64,000 nt of DNA, taken from assembly GCA_049840875.1 (NCBI GenBank), contig JASGJE010000011.1:868001-932000 (forward strand). The letters are read 5' to 3'. The DNA comes from JAFDYH01 sp049840875 (GTDB lineage Bacteria > Bacteroidota > Bacteroidia > Chitinophagales > Chitinophagaceae). Position numbers and translations under genes: made by a program. Numbering within the stretch: the stretch's first letter is position 1; each line of letters begins with the position of its first letter. This document shows, piece after piece, positions 34,678 to 42,668 of the stretch. The notes beneath the pieces are model-generated. The model did not search any database, was not told the DNA's origin, and saw only the letters and a program-made list of their open reading frames with translations.

Positions 34678-36282
34678 ATGAAAAGCCAGATCCGAATCAT
34701 CCTTTTGTTACTGCTACTAAGCCATGCAGTTCTATCGAATGCGCAGGTTCCAAAACTAAGCAGCCTTCCTTCTGCCTCTGCAACTGTTTTTCTCGATTTT
34801 GATGGACATACTGTTACCGGTACCGCCTGGAATGGTACTGATACACTTTATTGCGCCCCCTCTGGTTTATCCAATACACAAATAACAGAAATCTTTGAAA
34901 GGGTATCTGAAGATTACCGACCGTTCAATTTAAATATCACAACAGACTCTTCCGTGTTTCTTGCAGCACCGATTGACAAAAGAACACGTGTGATTATAAC
35001 CGTTACCAACGGATGGTACCCGGGTGTAGGTGGTATTTCCTTTGTTGGCTCGTTTGTATGGGGTGATGACACGCCTTGTTTTGTATTTTCTGCTGCTCTT
35101 CTTTATAACTCTAAATATATTTCTGAAGCTGTCGCTCACGAAGCCGGTCATACATTCGGGTTATTTCATCAGGCTTTATACGATTCAAGTTGTAACCTGA
35201 TTACAAGCTACAATACCGGTACCGGTAGCGGTGAAACTGGTTGGGCTCCGATCATGGGTGTTGGCTATTACCAGAACATGACTCTGTGGAACCATGGACC
35301 AATGCCATATGGTTGCTCTGACCAACAAGATGATCTTTTTATAATTACAGGATACAATGGCTTTTGGTTCAGAACAGATGACCATGCAAATACCTTTGCA
35401 GCCGCCACGAATGAAACATTCACAAATGACCGGTTCGATGTAAATGGTGTGATTGAAAAAAATACAGATCAGGATATGTTTAAATTCATAATTCCTGTAG
35501 ATGGTGAATTTAAGCTAGATGCCATACCGTATAATGTTGGCGCCAATAACGCAGGATCTGACTTGGATATGCAGGTCACACTATATAACAGTTCGCAAAC
35601 TGCAATAAACGTTTATAACCCTGCTAATACACTCAGTCTTCAAATTGATACTTCTCTTGAAGCCGGAACATACTATGCAAAGGTAGAGGGCAAAGGGAAC
35701 CAGTTTGCTCCGAATTATGCCAGCCTTGGCTCCTATTCGTTGCAGGCAACTCTTGCGAACCAGGGTGTTGTCCTTGCATTGCATGAATTAACGTTAAAAG
35801 GTGCAGTAAACGGAAGTACAAATGATTTGAGTTGGGTTATCAATGCAGATGAAAAAATAGTTAGCCAAACAATCGAACAATCAACAAATGGACATGATTT
35901 TACGCCATTGATTACCCCAACTGATGCATCTCGTTCTTACTCATACTCACCTGGTACAGGTGAAACTATTCTTTACCGGTTAAATGTGGTGTTTGACAAT
36001 GGTAAACAATACTATTCTAATACTATTTCATTGCATGGAGCATTGGGATCAGTAGCAAAACCACAACTAAATGGTAATGTAATCACTGACCAATATATTC
36101 ATGTTAGTAACTCAGGTAATTATTCATATCGCGTATTGGATATGACTGGTAAACTTATCAGCAAAGGACAGCTTGCAAACGGTAATAATTCAATCAATAC
36201 AAATGTAACCTCCGCAGGAATATACCTTATCAACTTTACTAACGGTAAAGATCAATGGACAGAAAAATTTGTAAAACAATAG
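34678..36282 (+). CDS. Secreted metzincin metalloprotease with T9SS-type C-terminus
   Basis: The 534-residue exported protein (signal peptide ending near LSNAQ) has the metzincin zinc motif HEAGHTFGLFH at residues 154-164 (H154, E155, H158, H164). A conserved Met (Met-turn) is probably in APIMGVGYY near residue 190. Residues ~250-370 look like a pre-peptidase C-terminal beta domain (DQDMFKFIIPVDGEFKLDA). The last ~90 residues (VLDMTGKLISKG, SAGIYLINFTNGKDQWTEKF) have the type IX secretion sorting-domain form. It is probably released or anchored at the cell surface. Confidence 0.88.
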   Translation: MKSQIRIILLLLLLSHAVLSNAQVPKLSSLPSASATVFLDFDGHTVTGTAWNGTDTLYCAPSGLSNTQITEIFERVSEDYRPFNLNITTDSSVFLAAPIDKRTRVIITVTNGWYPGVGGISFVGSFVWGDDTPCFVFSAALLYNSKYISEAVAHEAGHTFGLFHQALYDSSCNLITSYNTGTGSGETGWAPIMGVGYYQNMTLWNHGPMPYGCSDQQDDLFIITGYNGFWFRTDDHANTFAAATNETFTNDRFDVNGVIEKNTDQDMFKFIIPVDGEFKLDAIPYNVGANNAGSDLDMQVTLYNSSQTAINVYNPANTLSLQIDTSLEAGTYYAKVEGKGNQFAPNYASLGSYSLQATLANQGVVLALHELTLKGAVNGSTNDLSWVINADEKIVSQTIEQSTNGHDFTPLITPTDASRSYSYSPGTGETILYRLNVVFDNGKQYYSNTISLHGALGSVAKPQLNGNVITDQYIHVSNSGNYSYRVLDMTGKLISKGQLANGNNSINTNVTSAGIYLINFTNGKDQWTEKFVKQ

Positions 36283-36328
36283 GTTTTCTCCAGTTAACAG
36301 AACAATAATCCGTACTCCCTTGCAATTC

Positions 36329-36363
36329 AGAGGTTTTTCTATAACTTAGGAAAACCTCTCTTT
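36329..36363 (+). terminator. Rho-independent terminator after the metalloprotease
   Basis: A nine-base stem (AGAGGTTTT at 36329-36337 with AAAACCTCT at 36351-36359), a 13-base loop and a CTTTT tail lie directly before the next ATG at 36365. Confidence 0.75.
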
Positions 36364-36364
36364 T

Positions 36365-36838
36365 ATGAAATGGAGAAAATTTAATGGCGAACCCCTTGAA
36401 TTTCCTATTTACAATGCAGTAGAAGCTGCTATAAAACGGGAAACGGAAAAAGGCTTCAAACTTAAGGTTTGCATCGGAACCGATTCACAGGTAAAAGGTC
36501 AGGAAACAGAATTTGCAACAGTTATCGTCTTCCTTCGAGAAGGACATGGCGGCTTTATGTTTATCCATAATGATAAAACAAAGCACCAGTTCACAATCAA
36601 AGAAAGGATGTTGACTGAAGTGGCTAAAAGCATTGAAATCGCTTACGAGCTTTGTAACCTGTTTACCATTTACAACGTGGATATGGAAGTGCATGCGGAC
36701 ATTAATACCAATCCACACTTTAAAAGCAACGATGCTTTAAAGGAGGCAATGGGTTATATCCTCGGCATGGGCTTTGCCTTTAAGGCCAAGCCGGAAGCTT
36801 TTGCCAGCAGCAGTTGTGCCAATAAGATCGTTAACTAA
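36365..36838 (+). CDS. YkuK-family (DUF458) RNase H-like protein
   Basis: The 157-residue product matches the YkuK family, which has an RNase H-like fold. It shows VCIGTDSQVKGQETEFATVI with an early Asp, MLTEVAKSIEIAYEL with Glu, and MEVHADINTNPHFKSND with a later Asp. These acidic residues are placed like a nuclease site. Its biological role is not established. It starts two bases after a terminator, so its own promoter must overlap that hairpin or lie upstream of it. Confidence 0.83.
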   Translation: MKWRKFNGEPLEFPIYNAVEAAIKRETEKGFKLKVCIGTDSQVKGQETEFATVIVFLREGHGGFMFIHNDKTKHQFTIKERMLTEVAKSIEIAYELCNLFTIYNVDMEVHADINTNPHFKSNDALKEAMGYILGMGFAFKAKPEAFASSSCANKIVN

Positions 36839-36971
36839 AAATGTTGCGGTCTTTTTTGTTTTATACCGGGCAACGAGTATGTTTTGACCGGTAAGGGAAG
36901 TATTCTCCGCTATTTTCTCAAACTTTTTTGGAAAAACTCATCTCAGCAATTAAAAAGTGTTGAAAAATTTC

Positions 36972-37190
36972 TCAGTTGTTGAGTGTATCAATTTTTGCGA
37001 AGCCTGAATTATGTGCAGAAGGCAGATACTGTGTGGCAGCAAAAGAAGAAACGGATTTGACCTTGGAGCCAAGAAGCGCTTTATCTAATTTTCTTGTCTC
37101 TGCCTGTACGTATGAATAAGCAATCAATACCATCACAAATAATATGACAACTATGTTTTGTTCCTTAAAAACCTTCTTTAGTAGTTTCAT
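36972..37190 (-). CDS. Small hypothetical membrane-anchored protein
   Basis: The 72-residue product begins MKLLKKVFKEQNIVVILFVM, with one hydrophobic helix at residues ~13-30 and a short Ser/Lys-rich exported tail. I do not recognise a family. ATG 37190 is preferred to a TTG 12 codons upstream. It sits divergent from the PdeM gene. Coding support is limited to the signal-anchor layout. Confidence 0.5.
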   Translation of the reverse strand: MKLLKKVFKEQNIVVILFVMVLIAYSYVQAETRKLDKALLGSKVKSVSSFAATQYLPSAHNSGFAKIDTLNN

Positions 37191-37268
37191 AGATTTATCG
37201 TGAAAATGAGGCCAACGTTTTTGCAAGTTAACTCCAAATTTTCAAACCTCAAATCGGACGCTCCTTCT

Positions 37269-37276
37269 TAGATTTG
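37269..37276 (+). promoter_or_regulatory. Candidate -7 element upstream of pdeM
   Basis: TAGATTTG matches TAnnTTTG and lies nine bases before ATG 37286, implying a nearly leaderless message. No TTTG -33 element is clear, so the call is weak. Confidence 0.35.
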
Positions 37277-37285
37277 CAGACTCTA

Positions 37286-37942
37286 ATGACGCCCCCGGTT
37301 ATATATAACATTCGAAATCACGACATATGGCTGTCTTCTGACCGATGTGTGTACTGGGAAGCTGCAAAGGCTTTAATTATTTCAGATTTACATTTTGGCA
37401 AAACCGGGCATTTTCGAAAATCTGGTATTCCTGTTCCTCAAAACGTTTACAAAGAAGATTTACAACGGCTCGTAGCGCAGGTACAATATTTTCAACCAAA
37501 TCAATTGATAATTGTCGGAGATCTTTTTCATAGTAAAATGAACAAAGAACTGGAACTGTTCAAACGCTGGCGATCCGATCTGTCTGAATTGAATTTTCAT
37601 TTAGTAAAAGGCAATCATGATATACTGGAGGATACCTGGTATAGAGAAGCGGGTATTTCTGTTCATCATGAAAACTTTACCATGATAAACTTCTCCTTTA
37701 TTCACGATATCCAGGATAGCGATCCTGCTTCTGAAAATTATTTTTTTTCCGGCCATGTTCACCCGGGTGTAAGCATAAGAGGCAGCGGTAAACAATCGCT
37801 GCATTTCCCCTGCTTTTATTTCACAAATTCTTATTGCATTTTGCCGGCATTCAGCCGCTTCACCGGTACTTATACTGTTGCTCCGCGAAAGAATGAAAAT
37901 GTATTTGCGATAGTGGAAAACAACATCATCCAGCTGCAGTAA
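37286..37942 (+). CDS. pdeM: Calcineurin-like metallophosphoesterase, PdeM type
   Basis: PdeM is a phosphoesterase often linked with ligase-associated DNA repair genes. The 218-residue product has metal motifs in ALIISDLHFGKTGHFRKSG near residue 29, LIIVGDLFHSK near residue 72, LVKGNHDILED near residue 108, and FSGHVHPGVSIRG near residue 152. This is the full set of the fold. ATG 37286 is preferred to TTG 37274. Here the usual partners (Lhr-like helicase, exonuclease, ligase) are absent, so the assignment is by sequence pattern alone. Confidence 0.82.
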   Translation: MTPPVIYNIRNHDIWLSSDRCVYWEAAKALIISDLHFGKTGHFRKSGIPVPQNVYKEDLQRLVAQVQYFQPNQLIIVGDLFHSKMNKELELFKRWRSDLSELNFHLVKGNHDILEDTWYREAGISVHHENFTMINFSFIHDIQDSDPASENYFFSGHVHPGVSIRGSGKQSLHFPCFYFTNSYCILPAFSRFTGTYTVAPRKNENVFAIVENNIIQLQ

Positions 37943-38023
37943 TGATGATGTGAATTTTAAGCTGCACTTGATTCTCCGGAAAAAATTGAAAAATGTACGG
38001 AAGAGATTGACAACCCGGGTGAC

Positions 38024-40471
38024 CTATTTTCTTTTTCGCAGTTGGTTATAGTCAAGAAAATAAATAAACTTCAAGGTCACTTCGTTGCCGTGTCGCAGAT
38101 CAAGAGTTTGTTTGAAGTTGTTCAGGTAACTATTGTACCTGTTCCCATCGACATATTCGTTATCGCCCAGCCAGTTTTTCCATCCGAAAATAAGGCGGCT
38201 GCCTAATCTGAAATCCCAGGTAAAAAAGGCGTCCACATTAAATATGTTCACATTGTCGTTTTTACCCACCAAAAAATCACGGTCTATCAATTTTCCTTTA
38301 TCATCTACATCGAAAAACTTGCTATAAGCTACTTTATTCCAATAATGTCTTGCCCGTAAAGTAAGGTTTATGCGTGAGGTAAAGTTGTAGATACCTGAAA
38401 ATACAGATGTAACGGTTGTGTTATCCCGAAAGCCGACTATTGGTTCGTTATCAGTCTCGCGAACAAACGCGTAGCCAAGCTGATTCTTTTCGAAACTGCG
38501 GATCTCTTCTATGCTTAAAGTCAGTTTATTGCTGAAGCGGTAACTGAACGTGATGTCACCACTATAAAAAGTGTTATGATATTGCGGAGCATGAGCCCAG
38601 ATAAAGTCGTATACGACAAACGCTTTTTTGCGGCTGTCCGTACTGCCTGTTGCTTCAGCTACATAATTCAACGGATATGAAAGATAGCGACCCGGTGTAC
38701 GCAGTTCAAAGTAGTTATGCTCATCAATTGGAATTACATTCGCCAATACTGTTAAATCCCAGAAGTTTTTAAATACCCAGAAAGCTTTTGCTGTAAAATC
38801 AAAACGGCTGAATGCATATGGTCGATAGAGATATACCGTTCTCCCCTGCAGGCTATAGTTGTAAGTCAGCAGATTTCCGGACGGAGTAAAATTGTTGTAA
38901 GAAACATTTGCAATAGTAGTAACTAAATTAGGTGCGTCTAGATAGCCAAGATCGTTCGGATCATATTTATCAGATAAGATTGCATTCTGCGCAAAATACT
39001 GCCAGGTACCGCTCACTTTTGCCAGGCGTAGTGAAGTATTGAAACCGTCATAAGCTTCATTGCCATATATCTTACTGTACTTTCCGGAAGCAAGTAAAGC
39101 GTACACGTTTTTTTTATTGTACAATGCGAGATCGAGGCTGCTCACATTTGCATTCCTGGAATTTCCATGACGTGTAACATTCGTATTTGTAAATGTTACA
39201 GACGATCTTCCATTTAACGCCTGATCCAGAACGAGAATGTTGTAGTTTGTCAATGGAGAAGTTTCAATCCGTTGGTTTACACTGTCGCCTGGATAATGTA
39301 CTACAGCATTTGCCTGCCTTGTAATCGCATTAAAGAAACCAATTCCCAGTTTCTTTTTTGTACGACCTGAGAATTTGATTGCATTCCACAATTGTGTAAC
39401 TGAAGGGTTTTTAATAATCTCGTACCCTGGTATTTGCGCCGCACTATCCTGAATATCGTAATAGCGGTTAGGTATAGCCCCAACCCTTCGTGAATAAAAC
39501 AATCCTGCTTTATTAAACAATTCAGTTCCTTCTGTAAAGAATGGACGGTTTTCCTGGAACTTTACTTCGTAAGGAGTAAGATTGTTAATAGTATTGTCTG
39601 ATACGACCTGTCCAAAATCAGGAATGAGCGTCGCGTCTAATGTAAAACTTTCATTTATCCCATACTTCACATCCATACCACCATTCGGCAACCAGGTTGA
39701 TCTGAAACCATCCGTTTCTGGTACGGATTGATATCCTCCGCTGATATACGGTGAAAAGCTCAGTCGCAATGGAGGCTTGACGTTTTTGAGGTTTTGCAAG
39801 TCGCCGAATTGATTAACGAATCCGTTTTCGTTTGGCTTTACTTCATTCCAAAACGAAGTTTCGTTAATCCTTCTTGTCGAACGAAGCAATTGTAATCCCC
39901 AATCCTGAACATCCTTTTTTGCAAACCGAAGAGAGAGATATGGAATCTTCATTTCTACCACCCATCCATCTGCTTTAATACTCACCTTGCTTTCCCAAAC
40001 AGCATCCCAGGTTTTATCGCCATATTCACCAACTTCTAATACCTGGTTAGGAGCAAGACGGGCATCACTCTGCACATTTTCCGATGTTACCACAAATTGA
40101 AACCCGTTTTGACGGTCATGATAAGTATCGAGGAAAATAGCAAAGTAGTCCACGTCCTTTTGCTTTTCCTCATCGCGTGCAGTCAATTGTCTGCGGATAA
40201 GAGAAGGGTTATCATAAAGGTATGCTCCAACATAAATAGCGTCATTATCATAAATAACCTTCACCTCCGATTTTACCATTGCAGGTTTGCCATAATCCGG
40301 AAAGTTTTGAATAAAATCGCCTGCAGCAGGAGCGTTTTGCCAGCAAGGGTCATCAAGCGTTCCGTCGATTTTCGGAGCTTTCAATGCGCGGACTGCATTT
40401 AATCTTTTTTGGGCGGAAGATAATACACAGGTCAGCACTACAAGAACGAACAGCAGCAGTTTGGCCTTCAT
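38024..40471 (-). CDS. DUF5916 / CBM9-like outer membrane protein
   Basis: The 815-residue exported protein (signal peptide ending near LSSAQ) has an N-terminal carbohydrate-binding family 9-like domain, residues ~25-220 (APKIDGTLDDPCWQNAPAAG, YDNDAIYVGAYLYDNPSLI). A long beta-rich region follows (FSFSPYISGGY style) with many aromatic-ended strands to the C-terminus, as in DUF5916 proteins thought to be outer-membrane barrels. Its substrate is unknown. The upstream region on the minus strand has a -7-like element and a strong inverted repeat that lies between it and an XRE/S24 repressor gene. Confidence 0.85.
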   Translation of the reverse strand: MKAKLLLFVLVVLTCVLSSAQKRLNAVRALKAPKIDGTLDDPCWQNAPAAGDFIQNFPDYGKPAMVKSEVKVIYDNDAIYVGAYLYDNPSLIRRQLTARDEEKQKDVDYFAIFLDTYHDRQNGFQFVVTSENVQSDARLAPNQVLEVGEYGDKTWDAVWESKVSIKADGWVVEMKIPYLSLRFAKKDVQDWGLQLLRSTRRINETSFWNEVKPNENGFVNQFGDLQNLKNVKPPLRLSFSPYISGGYQSVPETDGFRSTWLPNGGMDVKYGINESFTLDATLIPDFGQVVSDNTINNLTPYEVKFQENRPFFTEGTELFNKAGLFYSRRVGAIPNRYYDIQDSAAQIPGYEIIKNPSVTQLWNAIKFSGRTKKKLGIGFFNAITRQANAVVHYPGDSVNQRIETSPLTNYNILVLDQALNGRSSVTFTNTNVTRHGNSRNANVSSLDLALYNKKNVYALLASGKYSKIYGNEAYDGFNTSLRLAKVSGTWQYFAQNAILSDKYDPNDLGYLDAPNLVTTIANVSYNNFTPSGNLLTYNYSLQGRTVYLYRPYAFSRFDFTAKAFWVFKNFWDLTVLANVIPIDEHNYFELRTPGRYLSYPLNYVAEATGSTDSRKKAFVVYDFIWAHAPQYHNTFYSGDITFSYRFSNKLTLSIEEIRSFEKNQLGYAFVRETDNEPIVGFRDNTTVTSVFSGIYNFTSRINLTLRARHYWNKVAYSKFFDVDDKGKLIDRDFLVGKNDNVNIFNVDAFFTWDFRLGSRLIFGWKNWLGDNEYVDGNRYNSYLNNFKQTLDLRHGNEVTLKFIYFLDYNQLRKRK

Positions 40472-40493
40472 GCAAGATTATTGTCGAATACAA

Positions 40494-40501
40494 CAAATAT
40501 A
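40494..40501 (-). promoter_or_regulatory. Candidate -7 element for the DUF5916 gene
   Basis: On the minus strand TATATTTG fits TAnnTTTG and lies 22 bases before the ATG at 40471. A T-rich TTTTTTG lies farther upstream but not at the standard spacing. Confidence 0.4.
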
Positions 40502-40551
40502 AAGGAAAGCCCCTCAAAAAATGTAAGTGAAAATTGGAGAATATTGAACAC

Positions 40552-40571
40552 TATAATGGTAAACCATTATA
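40552..40571. promoter_or_regulatory. Perfect 9-bp inverted repeat, operator candidate
   Basis: TATAATGGT at 40552-40560 is followed by AA and then its exact complement ACCATTATA at 40563-40571. It lies about 80 bases upstream of the DUF5916 start codon and 29 bases after the XRE gene's 3' end. No T tract follows on either strand, so a protein-binding site is more likely than a terminator. The neighbouring XRE/S24 repressor is an obvious but unproven candidate to bind it. Confidence 0.5.
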
Positions 40572-40599
40572 ATCAAGCGACTTGTATATTTTGTTTACT

Positions 40600-41349
40600 T
40601 TAATTCATTTTCTTTTTCAATGAACTAACCTGGTCCTGTAAGGTGTTTACAATTGAAGCTAATTGCCCAACATCCCAACGATTTTGTTGAACTGCTTTGG
40701 AGATTACAACCTGGGCTTGCCAGATTTCTAACACATCTTCTGTATTTACGTTATAAGGTTCATACAATGGATTATCGCTTACCAGTGTAAGTTTATTCTT
40801 TGAACGGTTACTTTTCAATACTCTTTTGTAAACGATACCTTCATTTCGGGAAACAACGATATAAGTATTGTTACTTTTTACTGATTCGGAATCTTCAACT
40901 TTTTCACAAACGATGACTGAACCACTTGGCGTCGGAAGCATGGAATCGCCAATAATTTCAAAAGCCCTATAGTCGCCGCCTGATAACATGGGCAAGGTAA
41001 ATGTGTTTAACTCATCTATAAATTCTGGATCGCCGTAACCAGCAAGGTAACCGGCAGCGGCTTTCATCGGTACGAATGGAATGTCAGTGCGACCTCCTGC
41101 TAACTTTTGTGCACGGCGTTTGGCAAGGTAATTTCCTTTCGTGTCGCTTAAATCTTTACGAAGGATATCATCAAGCGTCAATTTAAAAATATCGCAAACT
41201 ATTTCCAGAATATCTATCCGGGGTTCGGCCCGCTCCTCTTCATAAGCGCCAATAAGAGAACGTTTGATACGAAGCTTTTGCGCAAATTCTTCCTGTGTCC
41301 ATCCCTTTGTTTTGCGGAGATATTTCAGATTTTTATTTGCTATTGCCAT
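40600..41349 (-). CDS. XRE-family repressor with S24 (LexA-like) peptidase domain
   Basis: The 249-residue protein has an N-terminal helix-turn-helix (KTKGWTQEEFAQKLRIKRSL, then IGAYEEERAEPRIDILEIV). It also has a C-terminal LexA/S24 domain. The Ser is in IIGDSMLPTPSGSVIV near residue 138, the Lys in EGIVYKRVLKS, and a candidate cleavage region is AAAGYLAGYG. A short coiled coil closes the protein. Such proteins regulate neighbouring genes or self-cleave on damage. ATG 41349 is chosen over an upstream in-frame TTG because MAIANKNLKYLRKTKGWTQ begins the domain. The HTH lies right behind it. Confidence 0.87.
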   Translation of the reverse strand: MAIANKNLKYLRKTKGWTQEEFAQKLRIKRSLIGAYEEERAEPRIDILEIVCDIFKLTLDDILRKDLSDTKGNYLAKRRAQKLAGGRTDIPFVPMKAAAGYLAGYGDPEFIDELNTFTLPMLSGGDYRAFEIIGDSMLPTPSGSVIVCEKVEDSESVKSNNTYIVVSRNEGIVYKRVLKSNRSKNKLTLVSDNPLYEPYNVNTEDVLEIWQAQVVISKAVQQNRWDVGQLASIVNTLQDQVSSLKKKMN

Positions 41350-41354
41350 AACAA

Positions 41355-41367
41355 CTAATTTTATTAG
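41355..41367. promoter_or_regulatory. Small inverted repeat upstream of the XRE/S24 gene
   Basis: CTAAT-TTT-ATTAG forms a five-base inverted repeat six bases before the repressor ATG. It is AT-rich and short, so it may be chance. It differs from the 40552 repeat. Confidence 0.25.
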
Positions 41368-41512
41368 CTGCAAATTACTAATTATTTTAACAATCAGCCA
41401 AGCATTTTTTTTGAACAACTATTACCATCGAAGAGAATGCCGTGCCTTAATGATAACTTCATTCGCTAAAGGCATCCTCATCTAAGAAAAAATCACCACT
41501 TTTGCAGCGCGT

Positions 41513-42358
41513 ATGACAAAAATGAAAAAAGCCAGTCCTGTAAAAAAATCAACTCCACGAAACAAACCTTCGTCTATCTCTGTAAAAGCAAAACCAGTAA
41601 TCCTTATCACTAATGATGATGGTGTAACGGCCCCAGGCATTCAGCATCTGATTGAAGCGGTAAAAGATCTTGGCAAAATAGTAGTAGTCGCTCCGGATAA
41701 ACCTCAGTCAGGCATGGGGCATGCAATCACAATCGGTGCGCCGCTGCGATTGCATAAAGTAAACCTTCCCTCAGAAGTGGAAGCCTACTCATGTACTGGT
41801 ACGCCGGTGGACTGTGTAAAGCTCGCCGTTGATAAGGTGCTGCACCGCAAGCCGGATATTTGTCTGAGTGGAATTAATCATGGCGCCAATCATAGTATCA
41901 ACGTGATTTACTCCGGTACGATGTCGGCTGCTGTGGAAGCTGCTATTGAAAGCATTCCATCAATTGGTTTTTCGTTGCTCGACTACAGTATTGAGGCAGA
42001 TTTTACAGGTGCAAGAAAGTATGCCCGCATAATAACCGAAAAGTTGTTGGAAAAGAAACTGGACAAGCATACTGTATTGAATGTAAATTTTCCCGCGATG
42101 CCGCCGGAGAATTTACGGGGCATTAAGATTTGCCGACAGGCTTATGCCAAGTATGAAGAAGATTTTATTGCCCGTACCGATCCCAATGGCAGACAATATT
42201 ACTGGCTTACAGGGGAGTTTGTTAATTTTGATAAAGGAAAAGATACTGATGTATGGGCGCTGGCACACAACTATGTAAGCGTAGTTCCCGTTCAATTCGA
42301 TCTCACCAATTATACATTGAAATCTAAACTTGAAAAATCGTGGCAACTTTCGTCCTGA
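41513..42358 (+). CDS. surE: 5'-nucleotidase SurE
   Basis: SurE is a metal-dependent nucleoside monophosphatase. The 281-residue product has the N-terminal metal motif ILITNDDGVTAPGI near residue 30 (N-D-D-G), VVVAPDKPQSGMGHAIT near residue 57, and LSGINHGANHSINVIYSGT near residue 120. It is the normal length plus a Lys-rich N-terminal tail of about 25 residues. ATG 41513 is chosen; a second ATG follows three codons later. It overlaps the next small gene by 19 bases and is two genes upstream of lpxB. Confidence 0.93.
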   Translation: MTKMKKASPVKKSTPRNKPSSISVKAKPVILITNDDGVTAPGIQHLIEAVKDLGKIVVVAPDKPQSGMGHAITIGAPLRLHKVNLPSEVEAYSCTGTPVDCVKLAVDKVLHRKPDICLSGINHGANHSINVIYSGTMSAAVEAAIESIPSIGFSLLDYSIEADFTGARKYARIITEKLLEKKLDKHTVLNVNFPAMPPENLRGIKICRQAYAKYEEDFIARTDPNGRQYYWLTGEFVNFDKGKDTDVWALAHNYVSVVPVQFDLTNYTLKSKLEKSWQLSS

Positions 42359-42645
42359 AAAGAGATAATCTTAAACTTGGATTGGTTCTCGGCTTTCTCG
42401 GCCCATTGATCGGCCTGCTTGTTGTCTATATTATAACGGCAAGATCTACCCCGTTTTCAGTATTCATGGAAGAATTTTTCAACAATAACAAGATGATTAC
42501 TTCCATCGGCTCTCTGAGTTTACTGGCCAATATTATTCTATTTACAATCTATATCAATACTCACCGCGACAGCACGGCAAAAGGTATTTTTATTACAACC
42601 TGCCTGTATGGCGTTGCCATTTTATTGCTGAAGATTTTTAATTAA
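42340..42645 (+). CDS. Small three-helix membrane protein between surE and lpxB
   Basis: The 101-residue product has hydrophobic segments at about residues 13-32, 54-70 and 83-98. It starts at GTG 42340 inside the surE 3' end: no in-frame ATG lies before the first helix, and translation may be coupled to surE. I do not recognise a named family. Its position between surE and lpxB suggests a conserved minor envelope gene. Confidence 0.65.
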   Translation: MATFVLKRDNLKLGLVLGFLGPLIGLLVVYIITARSTPFSVFMEEFFNNNKMITSIGSLSLLANIILFTIYINTHRDSTAKGIFITTCLYGVAILLLKIFN

Positions 42646-42668
42646 ACTGCTCCGGGGAGTGGAGGTTT

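Noticed and set aside
36864..36900. Terminator after the YkuK gene
   Set aside because: A weak six-base pairing with an 18-base loop and no T tract is not convincing.
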